Shown piece after piece: positions 1 through 8,184 of a stretch of 64,000 nt of DNA. The position numbers were made by a program, and so were the translations under genes. This stretch comes from Streptomyces spongiicola. GTDB taxonomy: Bacteria > Actinomycetota > Actinomycetes > Streptomycetales > Streptomycetaceae. A model generated the notes under the pieces. The model worked only from the letters and a program-made list of their open reading frames with translations, was not told the origin of the DNA and searched no databases. Location: positions 2,800,501-2,864,500 of the forward strand of contig NZ_CP029254.1 in NCBI RefSeq assembly GCF_003122365.1. Direction: 5' to 3'. Within the stretch, counting starts at the first letter, position 1; each line of letters starts with the position of its first letter.

Positions 1-1
1 C

Positions 2-304
2 TCCGAGTCCGGATATGCCGTCGAGGTGCGCACCCGAGCGGGCAACGACGAGGCCGTCTGCAAACCGGGCGTGCTCGTCTACCACGTCAGGACGGACGTG
101 GACACGGGGCAGGGGCCCGTCACCGTCGCCGACAGCGCCAAGAACAGCGGCGGCTGCACCCGCCGGCCCAATGTGCACGCGGAGCTGTCGGACGCCCCGC
201 ACCGGCCGGGCGAGGCGTTCACCGACGAGGAGAACAAGATCCGGATCACGGTGCTCTCGGAGAAGGCGAACGGGGCCTACCGGGTACGCATCACCCGCAC
301 CTGA
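2..304 (+). CDS. C-terminal end of a secreted M6-like metalloprotease (5' truncated by window)
   Basis: The frame is open from base 2 to the TGA at 302-304, so only about 100 residues are visible. The fragment reads as a beta-rich C-terminal segment (VLVYHVRTDVDTGQGPVTV, then ending in YRVRITRT) with two cysteines that could form a disulphide, as in exported Streptomyces M6/immune-inhibitor-A-like metalloproteases. The catalytic HExxH region would lie upstream of the window. The gene is chromosomal and outside the integrated element, because the tRNA attachment site lies downstream. The family call rests on general resemblance only; any exported actinobacterial protein with this C-terminal fold would look similar. 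Confidence 0.5.
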   Translation, partial: SESGYAVEVRTRAGNDEAVCKPGVLVYHVRTDVDTGQGPVTVADSAKNSGGCTRRPNVHAELSDAPHRPGEAFTDEENKIRITVLSEKANGAYRVRITRT

Positions 305-376
305 CCCCGCAACCGGCACCGCCCCGCCAGTCTCAACCCCCCTCCACCCTCACCCCACCCTCATCAGTCCCCATCC

Positions 377-410
377 AGCCCCTGCCAGCCCCTGCCAGCC
401 CCTGCCAGCC
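377..410. repeat. 10-bp tandem repeat, about 3.4 copies
   Basis: The unit AGCCCCTGCC is repeated perfectly three times and then partially, just downstream of the protease gene. No function is evident; it may be slippage-generated spacer. Confidence 0.8.
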
Positions 411-693
411 GGGCAGCTCACCGCCCCCGATCCCCGTCCGGGCTGTGGGCGACCCGACAGAGCAGTGCCTCCGGGCGAGCGGAGGCGGATGCACCGGTAC
501 GAGGCCTGGCCCAGGCAGGCCGATGAAGCGGGTGCCATAGGTGACCGCGGGTGCGAGGCAAGCCGCACCCCGAAAGGAGAACGGTCCGAACGAACCGGCC
601 ACTCGATCCTTCCACCGCGTCCACCGCGTCCACTGCACCGATCCCACTCCCCAGACGAGCCAGCACCTCCCCTGAACAGGCGAAACACGAATC

Positions 694-724
694 TTGCCGG
701 GCGGCCGCCGGGATCCGCTAGGCT
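694..724 (+). promoter_or_regulatory. Probable tRNA-Arg promoter
   Basis: TTGCCG (694-699) and TAGGCT (719-724) resemble -35 and -10 boxes of the Streptomyces housekeeping sigma factor. The spacer is 19 bp, slightly long. The -10 box lies 33 bases before the tRNA, a normal distance for a tRNA leader. Inference from sequence only. Confidence 0.4.
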
Positions 725-756
725 AGACGCCGGATCTCGCGGAGATCCACACCTTT

Positions 757-829
757 GCCTTCGTAGCTCAGGGGATAGAGCACCGCTCTCCTAAAGCGGG
801 TGTCGCAGGTTCGAATCCTGCCGGGGGCA
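757..829 (+). tRNA. tRNA-Arg (anticodon CCT)
   Basis: A complete cloverleaf is visible. The acceptor stem is 757-763 with 822-828 (two G-T pairs). The D arm is 766-781 with GG in the loop, the anticodon stem 783-787/795-799, and the loop CTCCTAA places CCT at 790-792. The variable loop is 5 nt and the T arm 805-821 has a TTCGAAT loop; the discriminator is A829 and no CCA is encoded. It decodes AGG. An integrase gene ends 127 bases downstream and faces it, so its 3' half is the likely integration site, rebuilt by the element's att sequence. Confidence 0.95.
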
Positions 830-856
830 CAGTGCCTGACCAGGCACGGAGCATCG

Positions 857-892
857 AACACCCCCTTCGGAATGATCTCCGAAGGGGGTGTT
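857..892. terminator. Strong bidirectional terminator between tRNA and integrase
   Basis: A perfect 15-bp inverted repeat (857-871 and 878-892) with a 6-base loop, running into TTTT at 891-894. It can end transcription from the tRNA on the plus strand and from the integrase gene on the minus strand. Confidence 0.85.
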
Positions 893-955
893 TTCATGTG
901 TGCGGGGACAGATCGGGGACACGGCGCATCCGGCGGGGACGCCAGCCCGCTGCCG

Positions 956-2635
956 CTACGCCGCTGCCTCACCCGGCTCGATGGGGCGGATCAGCGGGCG
1001 GACGGGCGCCTGCTCGTCGGAACCGGAGTCCGGCTCGACAGCGGTCTCGACGTCGCCGGAGGCCGCGGGCTCGCTCTGCGGGACCGGCTGCGGCCCCTGC
1101 GGCTGCTCGTCGTCCGCCGCCCCCTCCTCGCCGTCCTGTTGGTTGGCCTTGCGCGGTACGAGCGCCACGGGCGCGTCGGCGGCCTCGAGTTCGAGCTGCG
1201 GGAGGACGCTGGTGTAGGTGTCGGCGGTGAGCTTGTAGGAGGAGTGGCCGAGCAGGACCTGGATGGTCTTCATGTGGACGCCGGCCGCGAGGGACAGCGT
1301 CGCCGCGCAGTGCCGAAGATCGTGCAGCCGGATCGGCGGAAGGCCGAGCTTCTGGACGAGCCGGTTGAAGACCTGGGAGAGGTACTCCGGGTGGTACGGG
1401 CGGCCGTCCTCCCAGGTGAAGACGCGGCCGGAGTCGACGTACGGGTCGTACTTCTTCGGCTCCTTGCGGTGCTTCTCCTCCCACTCCGCTCGTTCGGTCT
1501 GCTGGCGTCGCCGCCAGAACAGCATGAGTTGGTGGGTCTGGCTGTCGAGCCGGATGGTGCGGGCGCCGCTGTCGCTCTTGGGGGTGTCCTCCCAGACGTC
1601 GTAGGAGGCCGCGACGAGCTGTTCGCTGATGTGGACGGTGCCGGCGGTCATGTCGGTCTCGCGCCAAGGCAGACCGCAGGACTCGCCTCGGCGGGTGCCC
1701 CGGAAGACCATGAGGTGGAACATCGGGTAGAGCCGGTGCTCCGCCACCGTGTCGAGGAATGCTCCGGTCTGCTCGGCCGTCCAGACCATGACCGGCCCGG
1801 GCTTCTGGCCAGTCTCCTGCCAGTGGGCGACGCGTTCGTCGGTCCAGACGAGCGGCTTGGGCGGGGTGTACTTGGGCAGGACGAGGTCTTCGGTCCAGTT
1901 CTGGCTGATGAGCTTCTCAGTGTTCTTGGCGTAGTCGAGCGCGGCGCTGAGCTCGTTCTTCATCTTGAGCTGGACGCCGGGGCCGGTGATGTACCGCGGC
2001 TTCCTGCGGGCCTGGCGCAGCTTCTCCCTGGCCTCGTTCCAGCGCTGGCGCAGCTCGGGCGGACGCGGCCTGGCCGCCTGCTTCCAGGCCCGGTGGGCCG
2101 CTTCGCACTCGGCCTTCGCCAGGTCGGCAGCATCCTGGTTGGCGGCGTGCTGCTCGTTGTCGCGCCAGATCTGCTCGAACATCTCCTGGAGGTGCCGCGT
2201 GCGCAGGTCGCGCATCTTGAGGTGGCCGAGGTGCGGGACGAAGACCCGGTTGATGTGGTCTTCGTAGGTGCTCCGGGTGGACCTCTTGAGGTCGACTCTC
2301 TTGCTGAACCAGCGCAGCAGGAACTGCTCGACGGTCTCGTCCGAGAGGACGTCGACGCCGTCCTGCGCCTGGTCCCAGATCTTCTGCGCCGCCTCCTCGG
2401 CCTTCTTCTTGGTGAGGAAGCCGCCCTTGCGAGGCCGGCGCCGCTTGCCCCGGGGCCCCGGCGGCAGCTCCACGTAGTAGTACCAGCTGCCGTGGTCACG
2501 CTTCCCGAGATCAGGGCAGGCGGAACCCAGCTCCCTCAACTTCGGCTTGCCGTTGGTGTCGAGGACCGGTTCCCCGTCCTCGTTGGCCATCGGCGCCCTG
2601 CAGGTGCAGCGCCTGTAGACCGAGCCCTTGAACAC
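956..2635 (-). CDS. int: Tyrosine recombinase integrase
   Basis: Site-specific recombinase expected to integrate and excise the element at the adjacent tRNA-Arg. About 559 residues. An N-terminal basic, Cys-containing arm-binding segment (YRRCTC near the start) is followed by a SAM-like core-binding domain split by a charged coiled insertion of about 80 residues, common in actinobacterial element integrases. The catalytic domain has the first Arg in GTRRGE (near residue 310), HDLRH and LLGHS, and a Tyr in TADTYT near residue 470-480. The C-terminal tail is acidic and Pro-rich. The GTG start at 2635 is chosen because GGAGGGG lies just upstream on this strand; the frame is open further but is poor coding. 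All catalytic residues look intact. Confidence 0.9.
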   Translation of the reverse strand: MFKGSVYRRCTCRAPMANEDGEPVLDTNGKPKLRELGSACPDLGKRDHGSWYYYVELPPGPRGKRRRPRKGGFLTKKKAEEAAQKIWDQAQDGVDVLSDETVEQFLLRWFSKRVDLKRSTRSTYEDHINRVFVPHLGHLKMRDLRTRHLQEMFEQIWRDNEQHAANQDAADLAKAECEAAHRAWKQAARPRPPELRQRWNEAREKLRQARRKPRYITGPGVQLKMKNELSAALDYAKNTEKLISQNWTEDLVLPKYTPPKPLVWTDERVAHWQETGQKPGPVMVWTAEQTGAFLDTVAEHRLYPMFHLMVFRGTRRGESCGLPWRETDMTAGTVHISEQLVAASYDVWEDTPKSDSGARTIRLDSQTHQLMLFWRRRQQTERAEWEEKHRKEPKKYDPYVDSGRVFTWEDGRPYHPEYLSQVFNRLVQKLGLPPIRLHDLRHCAATLSLAAGVHMKTIQVLLGHSSYKLTADTYTSVLPQLELEAADAPVALVPRKANQQDGEEGAADDEQPQGPQPVPQSEPAASGDVETAVEPDSGSDEQAPVRPLIRPIEPGEAAA

Positions 2636-2994
2636 ATCCCCTCCTGTACGTCGTGCAACCAGCCACGCAGGCGCAATCATATGTGGAGACAGACACACTG
2701 TTGCCCGATGACCTGGGCTGACATGCGCTCCAGATAAGCCGGGTTGAGCCGGATACAACCGCAAGGCTTCGCGGCTGACGATTCAGCGACCGACCGAGCA
2801 AGCGCTACTACATGTGTGGCAACAGAGCTGGGCGATCACACCGGATGGCGTCGAGCGCAATCTTGTTCGGTCACCTGGGGAGACCTTAGACTGCGTCGGG
2901 ACTTCCTGGGAGGCGCGGGGGCGGAACAGGAGAGTCTGACCATGCGAGATCGAAACGATCCGGCCACCTCGAACGCCACGATGGCGGTGCGCTC
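2636..2994. other. Divergent intergenic region between integrase and excisionase-like gene
   Basis: About 360 bases separating the integrase start (minus strand) from an HTH gene (plus strand). Frames open here lack a ribosome site or family resemblance. It should hold both divergent promoters and possibly the integrase/excisionase control sites, but I cannot pick out convincing boxes. Confidence 0.5.
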
Positions 2995-3195
2995 ATGACG
3001 CGGGACGAGGTACTGGCCCTGCCCGTCACGGTCGACGTACTGACGGCCGGCAAGGCGTTCGGCTTCAGCAGGAACACCACGTACGAGCTGATCAAGTCCG
3101 GAGAGTTCCCCGTGCCCGTGCACCCGTACGGAAGGGGCAAGCGTCGGGTGCTGACGTCGGAGCTGTGGGGCGCGCTGGGCGTGCGTCCGGACTAA
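2995..3195 (+). CDS. Excisionase-like small HTH protein
   Basis: A 66-residue protein with a MerR/excisionase-type helix-turn-helix: a short N-terminal strand, then LTAGKAFGFSRNTTYELIKS, the usual form of helix-turn-helix proteins that choose integration versus excision or replication. The basic wing (GRGKRRVL) would contact DNA. Streptomyces integrative elements usually carry such a gene next to the integrase; here the two are divergent rather than in the common xis-int order. No strong Shine-Dalgarno precedes the ATG. It could instead be a plasmid-type regulator. Confidence 0.7.
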   Translation: MTRDEVLALPVTVDVLTAGKAFGFSRNTTYELIKSGEFPVPVHPYGRGKRRVLTSELWGALGVRPD

Positions 3196-3261
3196 GGAAG
3201 GCCAAGGCATGCGAAGCCGAGGCCGCTCGACGGCGTCCACCACGCACCCGCACACGATCCG

Positions 3262-3287
3262 ACCGCAGCCTACTCAAAGGCTGCGGT
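3262..3287 (+). terminator. Hairpin after the excisionase-like gene
   Basis: A perfect 9-bp stem (ACCGCAGCC at 3262-3270 with GGCTGCGGT at 3279-3287) around an 8-base loop, followed by an AT-rich GATTTAAG. It fits a terminator for the upstream short gene. Confidence 0.6.
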
Positions 3288-3472
3288 GATTTAAGTGAGA
3301 TAAGTTCTCTCGATCTGCCCATACATAGCCCTACGGTCTGGACCTGTTCCGTGTAAGGTCCGCAGGGATATCCAAAACCCACAACCCCGGCACCTCACAT
3401 GTCGGGGTGACAGTGGTGGGTTTGGTCATACCCTGTGTTGGGGGATACAGGGGGATATGGGCTGGAGAGAGA

Positions 3473-4393
3473 ATGAGGGCGTACGGCCACGAAACGGACG
3501 GAGTGACCGCTGTCCCCGAGGAGGCCGCCCACTTGGTGGCGGCCGCCAAGCGTCTCCTCGACGATGAGCAGACGCTTGCGAGTACCGCTGACTGGATGAC
3601 CGAGGTAGCAGGGCCGACCGTGTCTGGGCGCCCTTGGTCGCCGACCACGCTGCGTCGCAGACTCCGGAACCCGGCCATCGCCGGACTGCGGGAAAACGCC
3701 GACGGTGAGCTGGTCAAGGGGCCGGCCGAGCCGCTGATCGACCGTGCCACGTTCGACGCGCTTCAGGAGTTGTTCAGGCGCAACGAACGAGGTCAGGGCA
3801 CCAAGCCTAAGCATGTGCACTACCTTTCGGGAGGCGCGGGGACCTGTGCCTTGTGCACGCGCCCGCTGGTGCCCCGGTCTACAGCGAACGGCGGGCGGGG
3901 GTACGTCTGCGAAGCCGAGGGTTGCGGCAAGGTGCGAATCTCCGCGGAGCCGTTGGACGAGTACATCGGTGAGCGCGTGATCGCCCGCCTGTCGCGCCCG
4001 GCCAACCTCAAGCGCCTGGCGGCGGTCCGGGACCGGTTGACGGCGGACGCGGAGAAGGCCGCGAGATTCCTGGACGGCCTCCAGGGGCACAAGGAGGAGC
4101 TGGCCCGAGCGTACGGGAAGCGGGACCTGACCCTGGCGGAGTTCAAGCAGGCGAAGGCCGCCCTCGATGAGGAGCGCAGGGCAGCCATGGCGTGGGCCCG
4201 GCGGGGCAAGGCTCTGGAGGAGCTGCCGGAGCTCACGGCCGAGGGCCTGGAGGCGTGGTGGCAGGACACCGCCGGCCGCGAGCAACGCCGCACGTTGGTT
4301 CAGCTGGTGGTGAAGGAAGTACGTGTCGGCCCGGCAACCGTGCGCGGATCGCGGCGGTTCGACGAGGGCAGGTTCGACATCCACTGGCGGTAG
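3473..4393 (+). pseudogene. Large serine recombinase remnant lacking the catalytic domain
   Basis: The product (306 aa from ATG 3473, preceded by GGAGAGAGA) has the C-terminal architecture of large serine integrases: a recombinase domain (YGHETDGVT...PWSPTTLRRRLRNPAIAGLR), a zinc-ribbon segment with Cys in CALC and CEAEGCGK, a coiled-coil region, and a basic C-terminus. The N-terminal resolvase domain with the nucleophilic Ser (about 140 residues) is absent, and upstream sequence in this frame does not supply it. It therefore cannot recombine DNA by itself. It may be debris of a second integrated element, or still be a DNA-binding or directionality protein; the clean start and ribosome site leave expression possible. 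Confidence 0.75.
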
Positions 4394-4454
4394 TGCGGCG
4401 TACTCCAGCCGCTGGAGCATGCAGCACCCGCGAGCGGTCCGGCTTTCATGACGC

Positions 4455-5438
4455 TCAGTCGAGTTTGCGTTCCTCCGTGGAGGCCCACCACTCGCCGAGT
4501 GCGAACTGGTTGCCGGGTTCGATGTCGAGTGCGCGATAGAGCCGCGTCAGGTGGTTCGACACCGTGCGCACACTGACCTGCAGCTCCTTGGCGATCTGGC
4601 TGGCCTTCTTGCCCGCGCTCATCCCACGCAGAATCGCCCGAGTCGTGGTGGTCGTGACGGTGTCCTTCGGGGGCCGTCTGCGTCCCCCCATCCAGGGGTC
4701 CGCGCGCTGCCACTGGTCTTCGTAGAGCTCGCGCAGGTGCGCGATCAGTGCTGGATGGGTGATCTTGTAGGCGCCGTTGGCGGGCATCGGCCGCCCGATG
4801 CTGTTCGCGACGAGGGCGAGGCAGCGGTCCACGATGACGAGCCTCTGGAAGCCGCCGGCCAGGGTGCGCACTTCGGCGCCGTGCGCGGTCACCGCCGCCG
4901 CCCAGGCGTTCTCGGGTCCGCGTGAACGCGCACTCTCCGGGTAGATGGTACGAAGCTTCTTGCCTTCACTGAGTAGTTGAAGGTCACGAGGCAGGGAGAG
5001 CTTCAGAGCATGTTCAGGTCTTTCCAGAGGATGCGCGGTGAGGACCTCGTCGGTCATCTCATCGAGGGCGGTGGCGATCGCGGCACTGGCCTCTTGGACG
5101 GAGGCAAGGAACTCGACGCCTCCCTCGCCCGGCTGGGCTTGCCTGCGCGGTAGCCCGCTGAAGAAGGAGTGGACCTGCTCCATGCGGTCCAGAGCTGACG
5201 CGATGACCTGGCGTTGATGCTCGATGTGCGTGCGCTCCGCGCGGTGCAGATCGCTCTCCACGTAGCGCCCGGGCTTTATGGGATCGCGAACGATCAGGCC
5301 GAGCTCCAGCAGCTCGTCGAGGCCCGGTTCGCCGTCCGGAATCGCCTCTCCGTACTGGATGCGTTCGTGGACTGTGCGGGCTTCGCGCGAGAGCCGTAGC
5401 GGCGCGCGACCTGTGGTGGCAATGTCCGCTTCAGTCAT
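4455..5438 (-). CDS. LuxR-family transcriptional regulator
   Basis: About 327 residues from the ATG at 5438. The N-terminal part (LSREARTVHERIQ...LDELLELGLI) looks like a winged-helix/TrmB-type module, a central alpha/beta region (residues about 110-240) has no recognisable effector motif, and the C-terminus is a LuxR/FixJ helix-turn-helix (ASQIAKELQVSVRTVSNHLTRLYRALD). Such regulators are common in Streptomyces beside short secreted-peptide genes, and one lies divergently upstream here (5669). A longer form starting at 5507 is possible but adds a Cys-rich stretch with no ribosome site. Targets unknown; autoregulation from the shared upstream region is a reasonable guess. Confidence 0.8.
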   Translation of the reverse strand: MTEADIATTGRAPLRLSREARTVHERIQYGEAIPDGEPGLDELLELGLIVRDPIKPGRYVESDLHRAERTHIEHQRQVIASALDRMEQVHSFFSGLPRRQAQPGEGGVEFLASVQEASAAIATALDEMTDEVLTAHPLERPEHALKLSLPRDLQLLSEGKKLRTIYPESARSRGPENAWAAAVTAHGAEVRTLAGGFQRLVIVDRCLALVANSIGRPMPANGAYKITHPALIAHLRELYEDQWQRADPWMGGRRRPPKDTVTTTTTRAILRGMSAGKKASQIAKELQVSVRTVSNHLTRLYRALDIEPGNQFALGEWWASTEERKLD

Positions 5439-5668
5439 GATTCCGACCTGCGTCCCCCCGCAATGCGTGCATATGCACCCGGCATCCGCTTGCCCTCGCC
5501 GGATCAACCGTAGAGCCTACACAGAGTGACGCGGGTGGGCGCGTAACTGCACGGCCACTGACCAGCGTTGGCCTCCGGTCTGTCGCCCTCTGCATCCGCG
5601 TCGTCCGCTGTCGATGGACGACGGCGACCGGCTGACAGAAGCCCCGGATCACAGAGGTGGAAAATCCG

Positions 5669-5887
5669 TTGAGGAAGATACGTTGGACCCGAAGCACGGC
5701 GATATTCCTTCTGGTTGTCGCCGGAGTGCTCGGCACTTCCACGGGGGTCGACGCGGGTATCGAGGCGTCGTCGACGAGTATCCAGGCAGACCCGAACTGG
5801 GACGTGGCTCCTGCGGGCAGCGGATCCGCTGCTGCGGTCGACGGGGAACACGGCATGGCCGCCCCGGCTGATACGCGCTGGGAATAG
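5669..5887 (+). CDS. Small secreted peptide, divergent from the LuxR gene
   Basis: Short protein (72 aa from TTG 5669; a GTG at 5657 is the alternative). TTG is preferred because AGGTGG lies 8 bases before it. The N-terminus is a textbook signal peptide: basic RKIRWTR, a hydrophobic core (AIFLLVVAGVLG), then a small-residue cleavage region (near VDA). The mature part is about 45 residues, Ala/Ser/Gly-rich, without Cys. Such peptides recur next to LuxR-type regulators in Streptomyces, but their role is unknown to me. A signalling or quorum role is inference from context only. Confidence 0.6.
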   Translation: MRKIRWTRSTAIFLLVVAGVLGTSTGVDAGIEASSTSIQADPNWDVAPAGSGSAAAVDGEHGMAAPADTRWE

Positions 5888-6010
5888 ACGGATCATCTGC
5901 GGCCGGGCTCGCTGGACGGGAGCGGCCCGGCCGCGCAGGTCAGCCCTGATGGCAGGGCGAATGAAGGCACAGGTGGGAGCGCTTGTGTCATGGTTCGGGG
6001 GGAGAAGTAC

Positions 6011-6196
6011 GTGAACCGGCGCGTCTCGCCGAAGGCGGTCGGGCGGATCGGTGAGGCTGACAGATGTCGGCCGCTGGGCGACGATCCGTCAAGCGACGGT
6101 GGCTGGCTTGAGGAGGAGATCCTTAAGGTCTTGATGGGTGCGGACGTCGAGTTCGGCTCTGAAAATTTCGGATCGACATGTGTGGAGGAAGAGTAG
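6011..6196 (+). CDS. Small hypothetical protein
   Basis: A 61-residue reading frame from GTG 6011, chosen for the GGGGGAG ribosome site 7 bases before it. The start is basic (VNRRVSPKAVGRIGEADR) and the rest acidic. No family recognised. It lies between the secreted peptide gene and the parB promoter; it may be spurious. Confidence 0.3.
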   Translation: MNRRVSPKAVGRIGEADRCRPLGDDPSSDGGWLEEEILKVLMGADVEFGSENFGSTCVEEE

Positions 6197-6319
6197 AGCT
6201 ACCCAATCACCTCTGACCACGAGCCCCGATCGCCCCTCGGTGGACGGTCGGGCTCACGGCCATTCGTCACCGAAGCCTCCGTCAAGCTTGCTCCCGCTGA
6301 CCCATCCAGGAAATAACAC

Positions 6320-6349
6320 TTGACGATCAAGATCGATTGATCATAGTAT
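6320..6349 (+). promoter_or_regulatory. Promoter with operator palindrome in the spacer, upstream of split parB
   Basis: TTGACG (6320-6325), an 18-bp spacer and TAGTAT (6344-6349) make a good housekeeping-type promoter in an AT-rich patch. The spacer carries GATCAA (6325-6330) and TTGATC (6337-6342), a perfect inverted repeat with a 6-base centre, suited to repressor binding. Part of the sequence recurs near 9326-9350. Confidence 0.65.
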
Positions 6350-6408
6350 TTAGTCATCACCTCACAGGAACCCAACCTGCGAGACCGAGAGTGCGAGGAG
6401 TCAGCGAC

Positions 6409-6513
6409 ATGAACGTCAGCGAGGCGAACATCGAGGTCATCGCGATCCCGCTCGCGGACATCGAGCCCAACCCTGGATATTCAGCGGAATTGGGGGATCT
6501 GACGCCCCGGTAG
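6409..6513 (+). pseudogene. N-terminal fragment of an IS-interrupted ParB-like gene
   Basis: ATG 6409 follows GAGGAG by 8 bases and begins a ParB N-terminus (MNVSEANIEVIAIPLADIEPN). The frame then enters insertion-sequence DNA near 6474 and stops at TAG 6511-6513 after 34 codons. The continuation (IEANPDQPRKFFDE) reappears in the right frame at 8185. A 14-base segment, ATCGAG[C/G]CCAACCC, is present at both junctions (6460-6473 and 8185-8198) with one mismatch. The intact gene would encode about 345 residues. Confidence 0.85.
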
Positions 6514-8184
6514 CAGAAAGGTGCCGCTGACCTGCAAGGATGCGAGTGTCGAGGTCGTATCCGCTGCGAGAGTCAGGGCACCAATCTGGTGAGCGAGCCT
6601 ACAGGGTGGGACCGGCGGTTGTCCGTGGTCGCCGACGGCAAGGGGCTGATCGGGCATGCCGGAGCGGTGCTGCTGCGCCGGCTGGCCGACCGTACGGGGT
6701 TGACGAGTGCGCTGGCGCCTGTGCTGCCCGCCGGGACGGGGGCCGGCTGGCGGGATCGGGCGGTGGTGGTCGTGCAGCTCGCCGTGGCGATCGTGCTGGG
6801 GGCGGCGAACCTGTCGGACGCCGAGCAGTTGCAGGCACACCACCAGGGCTTGTTCGGGGCGACGGTGTCCGACTCGACGACCCGGCGGACGCTGGCGGCG
6901 ATGGACGCCGAGGTCCTCGCGAAGATCGCTCGGGTGCGGGCCCGGGTGCGTCGGCACGTCTGGAGCCTGCTGCACCTGCGGCCGGGCGGGTTTCCGTGGC
7001 TGACGATCGCGGGTAAGCACCTGCACCGCTGGGTGGTGATCGACATGGACGCCACGATCATCACGGCGGCCTCGAAGAAGCAGGGCGCCGCGGCGACCTG
7101 GAAGAAGTCGTTCGGGTTCCATCCCCTGGCCGCGTGGTGTGCGAACACCGGCGAGTGCCTGGCGATGCTGCTGCGCGCGGGCAACGCCGGCTCGAACACG
7201 GTGGCCGACCACATCCGCGTGCTGCGCGAGGCACTCGCCCAGGTCCCCGGAGCCTCGACGGCGAAGATCCTGGTGCGCGCGGACGGCGCCGGGGCCACCC
7301 ACGGCCTGCACGAACACCTGCGGGATCTGAACACGATGCGGCGCACGGTCCGCTTCACCACCGGCTGGACCATCACCGACGAGGACGAGAAGGCCATCGC
7401 CCGCCTGCCCGAGAGAGCCTGGGAGACCTCCATCAAGCAGGACGGCAGCCTCCAGGAAGGCTACTTCGTGGCCGAGTTGAGCGGGCTGAACCGCCGGGAG
7501 GGCTGGATCAAGGGGATGCGGCTGATCGTCCGCCGGGTCAAGCCGTCCGGCCGCCACACGAAGGACCTCACCGCCTTCGAGAAGAAGACCGGCTGGAAGT
7601 ACTCGATCACCGCCACCAACATCTCCAGGATGGCCCGGATCCCCGGCTCCCACCAGATCCAGTGGCTGGATGTCCTGCACCGCCACCACGCGGTGGTCGA
7701 GGACCAGGTGAAAGCGAACAAGGCGATGGGCCTGCACAACCTGCCCTCCAAGTCCTGGCAGATCAACCAGGCATGGATGCTGAGCACGAACCTCGCCGCC
7801 GACCTCGACGCCTGGCTCCGCCTGCTCACCCTGCACGATCACCCCGACCTGGCCCACGCAGAACCGGACACCATCCGCTTCCGGCTCTACCACCTCCCGG
7901 CCCGCCTCGCGAAACACGCCCGCCGCCGATGGCTACGGATCGAGCACACCTGGCCCTGGGCGAACGCGTTCACCACCGCCTGGCGGCGGCTGACCGACCT
8001 CCCGGCCGCCACCTGACCCACCAGCAACCACCCCAACGAGAACCGGAGAGGAGAGGACCGCACCACCCCGGGAGACGTGGAACCCCGGCGCACCCCGCAG
8101 CGTCACGCGACGGCCCACCCTCGAACGGCAGAGGACATTACGGGCGAACCGCCAAGCCGATCAACGACCAACCCCAGCTGACGG
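6474..8184 (+). mobile_element. IS1380-family insertion sequence in parB
   Basis: About 1.7 kb containing one transposase gene, bounded by the two halves of the parB-like gene. Boundaries are set by where ParB homology stops and resumes; terminal inverted repeats are not clean (only a TCAGC-nGG core is shared, near 6479 on the left and inverted near 8178 on the right). IS1380 elements normally make 4-bp target duplications, whereas here the flanks share an imperfect 14-bp repeat, so the ends may be off by several bases. Confidence 0.75.
6589..8016 (+). CDS. IS1380-family transposase
   Basis: A 475-residue DDE transposase. It starts with the family's GWDRRLSVVADGKGLIGHAG region. Candidate catalytic acids are the Asp in VVIDMDATI (near residue 150), the Asp in LVRADGAGA (near 230), and a Glu in HAVVEDQVKANKAMG (near 370), which sits in the usual Y/N-rich C-terminal region; KSFGFHPL follows the first Asp as in other family members. 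The GTG at 6589 gives a full-length protein and no frameshift is seen, so the element may still be mobile. Transcription runs with parB and may read into its 3' half. Confidence 0.9.
   Translation: MSEPTGWDRRLSVVADGKGLIGHAGAVLLRRLADRTGLTSALAPVLPAGTGAGWRDRAVVVVQLAVAIVLGAANLSDAEQLQAHHQGLFGATVSDSTTRRTLAAMDAEVLAKIARVRARVRRHVWSLLHLRPGGFPWLTIAGKHLHRWVVIDMDATIITAASKKQGAAATWKKSFGFHPLAAWCANTGECLAMLLRAGNAGSNTVADHIRVLREALAQVPGASTAKILVRADGAGATHGLHEHLRDLNTMRRTVRFTTGWTITDEDEKAIARLPERAWETSIKQDGSLQEGYFVAELSGLNRREGWIKGMRLIVRRVKPSGRHTKDLTAFEKKTGWKYSITATNISRMARIPGSHQIQWLDVLHRHHAVVEDQVKANKAMGLHNLPSKSWQINQAWMLSTNLAADLDAWLRLLTLHDHPDLAHAEPDTIRFRLYHLPARLAKHARRRWLRIEHTWPWANAFTTAWRRLTDLPAAT

Larger units (their letters stand above)
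305..756. other. Intergenic region before tRNA-Arg
   Basis: About 450 bases with no convincing gene. The frames that are open here are low-complexity Pro/Arg/Ser translations typical of GC-rich spacer. It contains a short 10-bp tandem repeat (377-410) and, near the end, a plausible promoter for the tRNA. Confidence 0.6.

Noticed and set aside
377..410. Possible CRISPR or phage repeat
   Set aside because: Only about 3.4 copies of a 10-bp unit without spacers; simple tandem slippage.
800..2737. Long plus-strand open frame across the integrase gene
   Set aside because: Antisense shadow of a clear tyrosine integrase; translation is low-complexity and lacks domains.
2744..2998. Small plus-strand frame upstream of the excisionase-like gene
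   Set aside because: No ribosome site, no family resemblance, and it covers the divergent promoter region.
3383..3407. Hairpin before the serine recombinase remnant as an att site
   Set aside because: A near-perfect CCCCGGCA/TGTCGGGG stem, but no matching copy elsewhere in the window, so an att role is unsupported.
6481..7917. Long minus-strand open frame over the IS1380 transposase
   Set aside because: His/Arg/Gln-rich antisense translation of a GC-rich gene; the plus strand has the DDE motifs.
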